Positions 40,201-51,585 of a stretch of 64,000 nucleotides of DNA are shown piece after piece (position 1 is the first letter of the stretch; the number at the start of each line of letters is the position of its first letter). The stretch covers positions 6,847,501 to 6,911,500 of the forward strand of contig NC_083510.1 in assembly GCF_032362555.1 (NCBI RefSeq), given 5' to 3'. The translations under genes were made by a program, and so were the position numbers. The notes beneath the pieces are model-generated. The model had not been told where the DNA came from. It was given only the letters and a program-made list of their open reading frames with translations, and ran no database searches. This stretch comes from Amyelois transitella. Taxonomy: Eukaryota; Arthropoda; Insecta; Lepidoptera; Pyralidae.

Positions 40201-41967
40201 TGTTAATGGCTCAGCAAAAAAGAAATAAATAAGTGCGAATGTAATAAATATTTTAATTTACTGGTGCTTATCACTTAAGTGTTAAAAAGCGCATGCACGT
40301 CACTTTAACAATCAAATGGATCAATAATTAATGACTGTAGCCACCCTAGGAAAACATGCGAGTAATGTTTGTGTATATATTTGTATATTTAACTTTGTGA
40401 TTGGGTCAAACGTTTGCCATTCTATTTTTCTATATCTTTATTTATCCGTGATGATACAATATACCGAAAAGATATACGAGAATTTTAATTGACATTTAAA
40501 TCGACCAGTTGCATTGATGCAGTCACACAAGGTTTAGACTAACAGTGAGGAAAAACATTGTTTAAAAAAGAAAACTTTATTGCACCAAGGATTGCACAAC
40601 ATACAGAAAATATAACAAAAACAGTTTATTTATAAAAAAAAATGCGGGCTTATCGTAAAGTTATATGTAACACTCGATTGCTCGTAAGGATTTATTATTA
40701 CCATTTCCATGATTGATAATTTCATTTAATTTGATTGATTCAATAAATAAATAAAATAGAATTAAGCTTAATTGAAACGTTCAGCATAATAAAGGCTTAG
40801 TTCAGCTTTGGTACTAGGTATTTATGGTTTGATAATCCAAATTTAGGTAATTACATCGTGATTTAAAAATTGTTGTCGTCTCGTCGTTTTATATTATAAG
40901 ACATTAAAAGAATTCTAAAAAATATTTTTTTTAAAGCGATGTGTTTACGCAGGTCAGCCTTAACCACTCATGTATGTGTGCAGCTAAATAAATATTCTAA
41001 AATAATTAAAAATATCCTTAAATTGTTTAAGTAATTTCCATCACAGAGTATTATAAATAAAGGAGTATCATTATCAAAATCTAATTATTTACAAACATCA
41101 TTTATAACATTATTTAATTATAATAGTTTAGCACCGCATTGACCTATTTCTCTGTTATTATTATATACAAATACATACATATTAACTACATTTTTAATTT
41201 TTAATAACGCAAATCTGAAAATATGTTAAATAACCTTAAAATTACCTGAAAATTATAAATAAAATTTGCATAGTTTTATTTCCTGAGATATAATACTAAG
41301 GATTTTAACATTTAAACCATCATGCCAACTATAGCAATGTGTAAAAAAAGGAAAGTTTAACTAAAACATTTGTCAGATATGAATGGCAAATAAAGATGAA
41401 CAATTTAATGTACTCATTCAGTTTTATAAAAATAGTTTCTGTTAAACTAGAAACTATTCGAATAAACAGATGTGTCGATGTGATACTTCAAAAATAATAA
41501 AAGTTCTGCATTGCTGGTAAGTTTTTAAATAATTAATGTAACTAATAACATTTGTGAAGTGACTAACAAGTTTTCGTTTCTTCTATTTAATGCTTCGATT
41601 TTAATAAAACATAAAATCAAGATAGAATCTCGTTATTATCTTACCTACTAACTTTTATTATTCTAGGCATTATTGAAATCTAGATTTTTTCACCGGCTCC
41701 GCCTTCTGGAGTAAACATTGAGTACCTATTTTATAAGTTTATGAATCTGTAAATATTTGGATGGACAATATGTTCATTGCTGAATCTAAACTTATTTATT
41801 ATTGTTCTTATTTTCCTAACCCTATTAAAAATCTTTTTCAGTAAAATATTACAAATATATATATATATATACTCATATATATATTCAGCATAGGGAACCA
41901 TACTTGTGATGAAAGAATCAATAACAAGAAAACATAACTAACTGATTCTTACTGCAATTATTTCTAA
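40201..41967. other. Intergenic AT-rich region
   Basis: No gene. An (AT)n run lies at about 41856-41884 and a LINE-tail relative starts at about 40570. Nothing else is recognisable. Confidence 0.4.
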
Positions 41968-42209
41968 CTAGCTGTGCCCGCGACTTTATCCGCGTGGAAT
42001 AGTTATTTTGAGCATCATTGAAGCCCTCAAGGATGAATAATTTAACCCGATTTTTTCACATTTTCCATTATTTCTTCGCTCCTAATAGTTGCAGCGTGAT
42101 GTTATATAGCCTAAGATAAATGGTCTATTCAACACAAAAATAATCTTAAACCAGTAGTTCCTGAGATTAGCGCGTTTAAACAAACAAACAAACTCTTCTA
42201 TAATATATG
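41968..42209 (-). mobile_element. Helitron-like element, truncated copy
   Basis: It begins on the plus strand CTAGCTGTGCCCGCGACTTT and includes GAGATTAGCGCGTTTAAACA, but the terminal TATTAGTATAGA is degraded to TATAATATATGC. It lies about 125 bp past the carboxylesterase stop codon, so it may form part of that gene's 3' UTR. Confidence 0.55.
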
Positions 42210-42334
42210 CGACTGATCGCCGTCACAACTCAATCAACTCTGCTTATAACATGGCTACGTAAACGTTTGGCGTTAGAATCAATAAATAATAAATTCAAAC
42301 TATTTCTAACTGAAAATACTTCTGATATACAAAT

Positions 42335-45087
42335 TCATACTCTGGACGTAGGTATATGCGGCACCCCTCCGTCACAGTACAGCTTGTTCCAGAATTTGAC
42401 GCGCTCCAGTTCAGGGCACTGGCCGAATGACAGCGGCTCCTCTAGGTTCATAAACTCCCTGCCTGAACTCGTTGGAGGCCATGTGACGCCCAAACTCTTG
42501 TCTGGTGTAGGATTGCTGTAATTATTAAAAAAAAATTATATCTCTCTTGAGGTAAGTCCTGGTTGTGTTTTCTCCCTGAGAAGGATCCCTGGTCCGCCTA
42601 TGATCACAATGTCTCGACATCACGCATTAATTTAAATGTATTTTTGTTTGTAGCAAATAAAGTAAAAACCTGGACAGATTTGATGAAAAATAAAACAATA
42701 ACTTCAAAAGCTGTAAAAATTGCTTTTTTCTGAAAATTTTCCGGAAAGCGAAACTCTGAACAAAAGTTTAGTCTAAAATAACAAACATACCTAAACTTCG
42801 CAAAGTTTGTCCACATTTTCGTTAGATTGAACACAATCTCTTTAATTTTATCTTTTTCTCGATAGACATCCTTATTTCCTTCATTATGGAAGAAGTAAAA
42901 CAAATCATCGGCGTGACAGGCCCCTTTAAGGGAAATACCACTCAATTTCTTTATAATATTCAAATCCGTTTCATAGTTAAACCGATAAGCGAATACCGGC
43001 TGATTTGAGAGACGATAAAAATGCACAAATCTATGGATATTATAAGTAAAATACACATCTGTCTGAAATTTAACGATAGCTTCTGCTGTATGTTCTCCAA
43101 AATTTTTATCACCGACATAAAAGTTTTTTATTCTGTCTCCAAATTCTATCATTTGATCTTCTTCCATCTTTGATGCAATTTCTCTCGGCACTAAATATTT
43201 AACATGTTTATTATAAAATTCAGCTTTCTTAAGTTGTAATGATAAAGTGAATAATCCTTCACCAGAATTGTAACCAATAATTAAAGGCACTTTGTTGTAA
43301 TTGCCCGAAAGCAGTATATCCAGCGGTTCTTCATTTAAAAATGACTCTACTCCATCAAATTTTTGTTCCACAACAGGTGCAAACAGTATAGACAAACCCC
43401 TATACTTCTCATCCTCAAGTCGGGTTTTTAAAGTAAGGCCAATAAAATCATTACTTGGTAAACCTCTAAAGTACTGTAACAATTCATTCACATCTTCAGT
43501 CTCTTTACCCAAAAATTTTCCACATCTAATTGCTCTTGCTATGCTATCTCTCTGTATGCTCCAATCATCTATGCAAGTTCCGCTCTGAGCGATTACTTTG
43601 TGAAACAACCCTTTGGACATGGGAGAAATCATATGGTATGCAACAGACGCCGCGCCGGCACTCTCGCCAAATAATGTCACATTATCCGGATCACCTCCAA
43701 ATTGTTCAATATTTCTTTTTACCCATTTCAAAGCAGAAACTTGATCTTTAAGGCCGGCATTTCCTGGTACATCTCGTGTATTTAAACACAAGAAACCAAA
43801 TACTTCTAATCTACTATTAATAGTTACTAATATAACATCATGTTGCAACAGAAAATCTGGTCCATACATGGAAGAGTCTCCAGAACCTGACAAAAATGCT
43901 CCACCATGAATGAAAACCATCACAGGCAGTTTAGATTTTGGTTGTAAGGATTTTGTATAGATGTTTAAAAATAAACAATTTTCGTCTTTTTCTTCATTTG
44001 ATAGCATAGGCGTAGGCACTTGAGGACATGATGGTCCATGTTTTGTTGCCTCATAAATGCCTTGCCATTGAAGTGGAGGCTCTGGTGCCTAGAACAATAT
44101 GGTTATACATTGAGACTGTAAAAATACCTTTGAAGCAAGGAATTATTATTGTTATGAACGTGCAAAATTAAGAAAATCTGGTATAAATGTGTATAACCTG
44201 ATAATGTCTTTGCCTTTTCATAATAACAAATTTCTACCTTAAATCTCAGTGGTCCAGTAGGAGGCTGGGCATATGGTACTCCTTTGAAGCTATAGCAAGT
44301 TGATCCATCTACAAGACTTAGAATTGATCCTTTAAGCTTGCCTTGCTGTACTGTTACAATGGGGTCATTCTGAAAATATTGTGTGAATTGTGTAATAGGT
44401 TTGACACAAAACACAAATGTTTGAGAGTAGCTATAGTGAACATAAACTTAACAGTGTGAGTTGTGTTAGTCGTGAATTTCTTTAGTGAGAAATCTCCAAG
44501 ACATTAATTTGCTTTAAAGTAAGAATACAAAAAGTGTGGTCCAATTTTATTTATTTATTTACTGCTACCTTAATGTAAAATACAGATGTTTGTGTGATAA
44601 TATCGAACCATTAAGGGCCCTGGCGGGCACTGCAATGAAAGGAGGGCCATTTTTTAATATTACAGAATAAATAGATAAAAAATTACTCTTATAAGCATGT
44701 TTTTTATATTAATATTTTATTAAATAGATACTTATTATGTATAGAATTGGACTTTTGAATTGTAATTGAGTAGGTATTTATCATGCATGTATAGTATTTA
44801 TTTATTGTAGTATGTATTTATTATTTATTCCTTATTAGGTGTATTTAACTTATAATTAATAACAATAACAATAATTTGATATTGAAGTTAGTATTATTAA
44901 ATCACTTATAATAATACTTCTGGATTTTAAGAAAAAATTAATTGTAATTTACTTATAATGTTTCTTCTGTGAAGACTTAAATGAATTCACTAAATACATC
45001 TCTTTTTTTTTTCAAAATATATATATATATATAATGAGAATTTTATAAAATTTATATAAGATTACAATTATTTATATTACTTACCAT
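42335..45087 (-). CDS. Cytosolic-type carboxylesterase (alpha-esterase group), four exons
   Basis: Minus-strand exons: 45085-45087 (ATG, then GTAAGT), 44238-44369, 42791-44088 and 42335-42515 (stop TGA 42335-42337), all in frame, 537 residues. The protein starts MNDPIVTVQQGKLKG with no signal peptide, so it is probably intracellular. Type-B carboxylesterase marks: SFKGVPYAQPPTGPLRF, EDENCLFLNIY-like KDENCLFLNIY, oxyanion loop HGGAF (about 107-111), nucleophile Ser188 in GESAGA, acidic Glu322 in NSGEG and His437 in GACHADD. The triad is complete, so an active esterase is expected, perhaps in xenobiotic or dietary ester hydrolysis. NSRLEVFGF replaces the usual NYRLGxxGF. The first exon is uncertain: a second ATG-plus-GTAAGT (45627-45629) would give the same N-terminus. 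Confidence 0.87.
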
Positions 45088-46013
45088 GGTAGCCACCTTA
45101 TGTAATGATCTAGAGCTTCTTGCTAAGTATGATCCCTGTATAAAAATCAAATTATCACATAAAATTTATGAATGTGCAAAATAGAATGTGTTGTTAGGAA
45201 AAAAGGAAACCAACTAATTAATTCCTTGATCAGAATAATAACTTATTTGGAATTAAGACTTTGTACCTAATACAATTAAGATAAGTTGCATGAACCACTG
45301 ATTATGTGTTTGATATGGTACAAAGTCTAAATTCCTAATATGATAGAATCTAAGGGTATAAAGTCCAAATTAACAAAAGGCCAAAAACCAAAGCCGGCTA
45401 TAAAGATTTTGCCCAGTGTAAATTTTTATTGTCATACCTTTGCAATGTACAGTTCAGTTCAGTTAATGCCACAAGGCAGGCAGTATATATATATAATACC
45501 TTCCCATTCCTGGGTCGTATGCAAAATCGGATCCCGTCTCCAGAAAGTGCGCAGCCAAGGCAAAAGCAAGGATTATGTTTCACAAATCTAATCACCTTTG
45601 TCTCAAATATAAAAGGCAATACTTACCATCATTCACTCTTTCTAAATCGATCTAGTAAATAAAAATATTTTTTCTCTAAAGAAACAACTGTCACGTCTCA
45701 AAGACTATAATGTATTTTTGGAAGACATTCATATTATATTGTATATAAAACTAATTTGGCAACTTGAACTTTGTACTTCCTACAAAGATAAACAGATAGG
45801 TAACAACAAATATCGAAAAGTACAAAATAATAGCCCATTTGTTGAAAGAACTTCAGTCTTCGGTATAGTACCTATGTAGTTGGAATGGGGTTAAAGTAAA
45901 ATTAAAAAGTACTTAAGTATTGTTATAAGATTCATTATTTAAACGACTTGGTCAAAGTTCATAACTTATTAACATGTTTGTTTACAAATAAAAATCTAAA
46001 AATTTGACAATGC
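45088..46013. other. Region upstream of the carboxylesterase
   Basis: Minus-strand splice-like signals are present: an acceptor TTTTTATACAG at about 45135, a donor GCAAAG/GTATGA at about 45437 and a donor ATGATG/GTAAGT at 45625-45626. They suggest alternative leader exons. The higher-complexity piece 45440-45600 has a short open frame of unknown nature, perhaps repeat-derived. Confidence 0.35.
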
Positions 46014-46014
46014 C

Positions 46015-46925
46015 AATAGGCTATTTGACTGTATTAAAAATATACATTTCTTTTATGTCATCAGTCTTAATACTATTTTTTTGGAGCGATTTGTAATAAC
46101 GCGAGATAAAAATATTGCATTATTTAAACAAAATCCGTCTCAGAAAATTAGGTTTTTATATGCAGCTGTCACGTGACTAAAAACGTACGTGATTGGCTAT
46201 TTCTATTATGACGTCAATTATCCATAAACAGACTGTCGATCATACCGTTCCTTAGTGTTCGCTATTATTTTGCAAGATTTTATAAGTGTTTGATCGCTCA
46301 GGTTTACTCAGATAACATAGGTATTTAATACTGGAAACCAATTCCGCGAAAGCTGACAGTCGAAACCTACCAAAAGTGGACGCAATAATGGTTGGAAGAA
46401 GAAATCTGGATTGTCTTTGAAGAAGACAATCCAGATTTCTATGCTGCCGAACTGAGAAAGTGAAAACATTAATGTAAGTATATCTTGGTAACCACTGATC
46501 TTAGATCATGATCTGAAACCACTTCTTGCGAATATTCAAATCCATCAGCATAGAAAAAAACAGTTTCGTAGGAGATTTTATTGTTGTATTAGTGCATTGA
46601 GGCACTGCACAACATTTATAGGAACTCATTTTAATAATTTTCACACATATGACGTGGCACAAGTTAAATAAAACAAGAGAAAATCAAAACTTTTCGAAAC
46701 ACCAACAAGCTTTTTATGATATTTACACGAAATTTACGTCACTGCATGCCATGGCCGCCATATTGCTAAAAGTCGCGTTTTGGCGGCATATTTGAATATT
46801 TCATTTTCTTTTTCGATTTTTTAATAAAATAGCTGTAATAAAGGCAGAAAAGTATTTTTGTAGGGCTCCTTATAAACGAATAAATACCCTAAGATAGTTT
46901 TTAGAACTTTGTCAAATAGCCTATT
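46015..46925 (-). mobile_element. Non-autonomous THAP-encoding DNA transposon, copy 1
   Basis: A 911-bp element with 15-bp terminal inverted repeats AATAGGCTATTTGAC. The whole element reappears in opposite orientation at 52867-53778 with few differences. It carries a short THAP-domain frame (46501-46629) and an internal perfect 17-bp hairpin at about 46404-46442 (GAAATCTGGATTGTCTT and its complement). THAP domains head the transposases of P-element-type transposons, so this looks like an internally deleted P-like element. I found no convincing target duplication. Confidence 0.65.
46501..46629 (-). pseudogene. THAP-domain fragment in transposon copy 1
   Basis: A 42-codon minus-strand frame starts MSSYKCCAVPQC and includes LNIRKKWFQIM, then stops. 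The C-x4-C pair followed by the conserved Trp is the front half of a THAP zinc finger; the later Cys and His ligands are missing. The same frame is open in copy 2 with one residue difference (Leu for Pro in the SMPMD stretch). Confidence 0.65.
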
Positions 46926-46929
46926 GTTA

Positions 46930-47470
46930 ATGACACCTTAAATGACATTAACATTTCTACTTCCTTCTGTTCCAAGTACGGGTTGATAACGTTCCAAATT
47001 AACAATTAAAAATATCGTTAAGAAAAGTGATACCAATTAACTTTATAAATAACGTTTCCAAAAAGCGTTATAAATATCGTTATCGCTATGTATAATGGAA
47101 ATTTATATTGTTTTATAAAATATAGGTACCTAAAGTTTGTCTGTCGCAACGCAACTGTACGATACGCGACGCGAAGTGTTCACGGCGAATCCGTCATTAA
47201 ATCAATCAGTAACGTTATATTAACATCTCGGTAAATACAAAAGAGAACGTTAATCAATCGTAACGATACCTATTACCGTTAATTTTACTGGTAACTTTTA
47301 ATGAGTAAAACGGTAAATGAATCCAAAAGTATCGATACACAGCAAAAAGGTATTTATTTAATTTATAACGGTAACCTTGTTTCACAGTAATAACGATACC
47401 AATTTTGTAACGGTAATTCAAGCCATGGTGCCAAGGATCTGATTGTCCCATTTTCATCCCTTAACCCAAA
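46930..47470. repeat. AT-rich block with recurring AACG/CGTTA words
   Basis: Short words such as AACGTT, TAACGATACC, CGGTAA and ATCGTTA recur in both orientations many times across about 500 bp (for example AAATATCGTTATCGCTATG and GTAACGATACCTATTACCGT). This pattern is typical of MITE subterminal repeats, but no clean termini could be fixed. Confidence 0.4.
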
Positions 47471-47514
47471 CTGGTGGTTTGGAATGAACTTCTTGTTTTT
47501 ATTATAGAATACAT

Positions 47515-47700
47515 ATGGTCACGTCTACAACACGTCTACTGTTGGCTCTGTCTACCAGACAGACACGACAGAGCCAACAGTCTTGAAAAGACTGAATGGC
47601 CACGTTCAGCTATTTGGCTTAATGATAGAATTGAGATTAAAATAGTGACAGGTTGCAGCCCATATATTTTTTGTATTGTTGCCGGGAACCACACGGCACC
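47515..47700 (-). repeat. SINE-like repeat copy, rearranged (TATG-tailed family)
   Basis: GACAGAGCCAACAGTCTTGA and TGGCTTAATGATAGAATTGA identify the family, and GCCGGGAACCACACGGCACC marks its head. A piece in the opposite orientation (TGTTGGCTCTGTCTACC) directly precedes it, making a small inverted repeat. Confidence 0.6.
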
Positions 47701-50545
47701 AATACAAATTATTATAGAATTTTTGCTGTTATCAGGTTATAACTCGGTGCCTTATGTTGACTCAATTTGAAAATAGCATTAGCACTTAGCGCACCACAAT
47801 CTTGGTAAAATTTTCAATTCGTGGGTCGAGTTGATAGGTTTCATTTATTTAACGCAGTGGTGATATCTTTCCATGTAGTAGTGGGCTACTTCAAAAGGTA
47901 CTTAACTAGTATTTGGTCTGAACTGAATATTCCCCCTTGGTGATCAGTAAATGTTTTAGCATTCTCAAAATCACTGTTTGCCCAAGAATAATCTGGCTTT
48001 CCAACACATTAGTTTTTATTTAGAAAAAGGATTTTTTCAAGATTTTTCTGAGAGGAAATTTTGTTTTATCATCAGGGTGCCACTTTTTCCTGGCAGAACG
48101 TTTCTCAAGAGATTTATCTTATGAGATGATTCCAAAAAATCGTTGAATTTTTCATTTTTTGAAGTTGGTTAAATATCTTGAATATTTTCCCAAGTGTAGG
48201 TAACTATTTCTCAATCAAAACAGCTTCAGCGAAACGCTAGATAATTGCGGAAAAACTTAGATAGGGTACATACATACAGGACAAACTGAAGACTGAGAAC
48301 GGGATCCCTTTCATTCGACTAATTTTTTTGTCCTATTTTAGTTTGGCATAACGAGTTACTATTTTTTGTCATAATAGTTTTTTGGCATAATTGGTTTTGG
48401 CATACTATTTCAATAGGCATAAATATAGTTTAGACTAATTTATTTTTTGCGTGGAGCAGATGTAGTGTAATAGTACTTCTTAGGTTAGGTTGGTCTTTCC
48501 ACACGTAAAAAAAAAAAAGATTAGGTTATGCTAATAGTAGGTATGCTTAAAGAAATATGCCAAAAAAGTAATGTCAAATAATATTATGCGTAACAATTAT
48601 TAGGCAAAACAAAGGTAAGTATGCCATGTAAAATTATGACACAAAATTGTATGCTAATAGATAGAGAACCCGCTGGCCAACTGAGCCATCGCGTGGGGAA
48701 ATTATGGTGCCGAAATTATCGACGCCTAGCGGCCATCATATAATGAAAAATAATTATGAACAAAAAAAATGTGTACTTACGTATTTTCCCTAACTAAATC
48801 GATTTTTTACGCACGTATGGACTATATTTCAAATTTTCTGGTTAACCGAGCGATGCTCGGTGGATGTCAGAAATATCATATATTAAATTTATCAATATCC
48901 TCCTTTTTTGAAGTCCATTAAATTTTATGTTTTTAATGACTAACTGAGCCATTATTTGTTCAACCTATACTGCTCACACATTCATGCCATTTCAGATAGA
49001 CAGGGGTCCTTTTTACAGGTTACTTTGTTCCAGACACTTTCTTAAAGGCTTACTACATGGTGGTCTTTTCCGTGATTACCTTGATCTGATGATAAGTTGA
49101 TCTTCATCATCTTTGCTTGTAAGTAAACTGATAGGTGAGTGTGGGTTTAGTAGTAAATAGATCTTTATGGAATATTTGATGAGTGAAGTTTTTTAGTGAT
49201 TTTCTTATTTCCGAATTCAGAACGAAAACCGATTTTAGATATTGTTATTAAGATGTTATTTAACGAGACTCACGTTTTTTGTATTATTTAAACCACTGGG
49301 CTCGCTCTCATATTCATTTTTTTTGTACTCTAATTTATTTAAAAAAAACTTAGGTAGGTACATTGATACTACATTGCGAGAACTCACCGTTATCACAGAC
49401 AGATTTAAAAATTTATCTGTCTATCGCCCTCATACATACAGCTTGGCAAGAATGTCCTGAAACGGAACTAAATTTTTTGTACACTGGCAATACTCGTTTA
49501 TGTCACGTGACTTGAGTTATTGAGTACTTAATGTGTCAGTCCATGGTCATTTCTGTGTTCAGTGAACGGTTATTAGTGCTTTTTCCCAAGTTTTACCGAC
49601 TTTAACTTGTGATAAATAAAATATGTCTCATAGAATCGGTATCACACTTCAAAGATAAACTGAAAAGTCACTTACTACAATCTCAATCCAACACATAACA
49701 GCAAACCTTTACATAACCTTTGCATTTTTCTGTAGTTTCCTTCTACCTACCTTTTGTCCTTCCTGCCTACCTTTTGTCTACTTTGCTTCAACAATAAGAA
49801 CATAGTTACACTCACGCTCATACTCAACATATATTAACTCCCTAGCACTGCTGTCTTCTTGTTATTTTGTGTTCATATTTTTAATATGTATCCTTCATAT
49901 TGAATGGCAAAGCCTCCGTACTAGGTTCCACTGAAAATCAGCGCATTGTGTAACCTCATCATACACATGCATATGCTGAGTGGAAACCCTTTTGGTCGCA
50001 TCATGTATTTTTTTTTATTTTTATCTCTGTTTATGAATGAAAATGTTATGTTACATCTTGCGCCAAATAAAGATTTTTCTTTCTTTCTTTCTTTCTTTCT
50101 AGAAAAAGAAATACAGTTCGCAGTTCTGGTAGAGAAGTTATATATCAAGTCCACAAACGTTGTTTAGCCGAATCCGAAGCTGGGACGGCTTTTATCCGAT
50201 AACAGCGATGTTTACACAAGAACAGTTGAAATGAGCGGTACGTTGTGATGTTATTTAATCAACCTCGTAATATTTGACGTATTGTATGCATTATATAACT
50301 CTCAAACGGAAAATAAAATTAAAAAATTTCGAGTTTATGTTTACGAAATGCAAAGAGGGAATTATAGCGCATTTCAGACAGTTTGATACTTTTTGTTAAC
50401 TTAATGCTTATACTGACTGTATTACTCCAAATTTTTATAGAAACCTAGATAAAGTGCATAATTAACGTATTTTACGAAAAATTAAATATTATTAAATTTT
50501 TGCTAAAATTTGGATATAGGTATAAATTTAATTTCAATTTTCTAG
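47701..50545. other. Intergenic repeat-rich region
   Basis: About 48345-48660 is filled with recurring GGCATAA / TTATGCC-type words in both orientations. Near 48842-48860 CCGAGCGATGCTCGG is a self-complementary repeat end. 50070-50100 is a (TTTC)n tail after AATAAAG, probably a retroelement tail. No host gene is supported. Confidence 0.4.
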
Positions 50546-50821
50546 GCAGCAGCTGACCAAGCGTTTGCATCTATTTCTGCCGAAGAGTGGAGAAATTCTT
50601 GCAGCCATATCATGAAAATAGAAAAAGAATATTATAAACGAGGGCAGACGCTATACAAACACATAGACAGACTTGTAATAAACCTGCAAGATGACAGTAG
50701 TAGTATGAGCGATTCCTCTAACCTAGACGAGGATAAGAATTTTAAAGAAGGTACGAGCCAAGATACAGAACATTTATCTGATGTTGAAGTTTTGGAAGAA
50801 AGTCTTCTGACGTCAGACTGA
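50546..50821 (+). pseudogene. C-terminal remnant of a Tc1/IS630-type (DDE_3) transposase
   Basis: After a TTTTCTAG acceptor-like site an open frame reads AAADQAFASISAEEWRNSCS, continues HIMKIEKEYYKRGQTLYKH and ends in an acidic Ser-rich tail (NLQDDSSSMSDSS) before TGA 50819-50821. This matches the C-terminal end of lepidopteran DDE_3 transposases (an AFASISPEEWR-like helix, then a KIE..Y helix, then an acidic tail). The catalytic DDE region is absent. It lies between the two THAP elements and is probably a decayed or truncated copy. Confidence 0.55.
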
Positions 50822-50984
50822 TTAAATAATTTAATTCTTTGAATTTTGTTAGTTTTATTACTTGCTCCCTATACCTGGTAATCATCGTCATCTGAGTTTA
50901 GATAATTATTTAGGAACTCCAGGTAGCAAACAACTATGAATAAAATATGATACCAAATAAATGAATACGATATGGTGAAAAAAT

Positions 50985-51035
50985 ATCACGCGTGCAGGAT
51001 TCTAACCTGCGAGGTTAGACTTAAGTACGGTCAGA
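50985..51035 (-). repeat. tRNA-like fragment
   Basis: Minus-strand CTCGCAGGTTAGAATCCTGC contains a good B-box (GGTTAGAATCC) within a T-arm-like stem, but the rest of a tRNA cannot be assembled. A SINE head is the likeliest explanation. Confidence 0.35.
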
Positions 51036-51585
51036 ATAACGGAGGGAATAACAAACTAAATATATTTTTTTAAAAAATATTCTAACTATCAAAATTATTT
51101 TTGTCGCAGTATATGGGGTTACCACATTGCACGACAGTGGCGCCCCTATTATTGTCACGACTTTCTTGCCAAGCTGTACATACGTCCATGGTTGTCACTG
51201 TCAGCAAGTTGCCAGATTAACGTCATTGTTGTTGTTTTGCGTCAATTGTGGTGTCGTGTTTTATTACCTTCACACATATCACATATTGTAAAAATAATTT
51301 CTTTTCTTTCTTCGCAATTTCGCCATTGGTACCTATCTCGTACCGTAAGTTCGGTACTGCATGCCATTTTTTTTTCTTGGTGCATAACGTGTACATAGTG
51401 ATTACATTCTCTTTGTTTCGGTGTTCTTGAACACTTACATTTGAAAGATTTTACCTACCTACTTCAAAATAAATTTTGTTTTAAAATATATACCTACCTT
51501 GTTGTCAGTACAATATCTCAACGTGTTATGGAAATATTTACTATTCCTTTGTCGTTCTAATTTGCGATTTTAAGGAAAAAGCGAC

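Noticed and set aside
42207-42521. 104-codon plus-strand frame
   Set aside because: It lies opposite the last carboxylesterase exon and is explained as its antisense shadow.
50985-51035. Possible tRNA gene
   Set aside because: Only the B-box/T-arm part is tRNA-like; acceptor and anticodon stems cannot be assembled.
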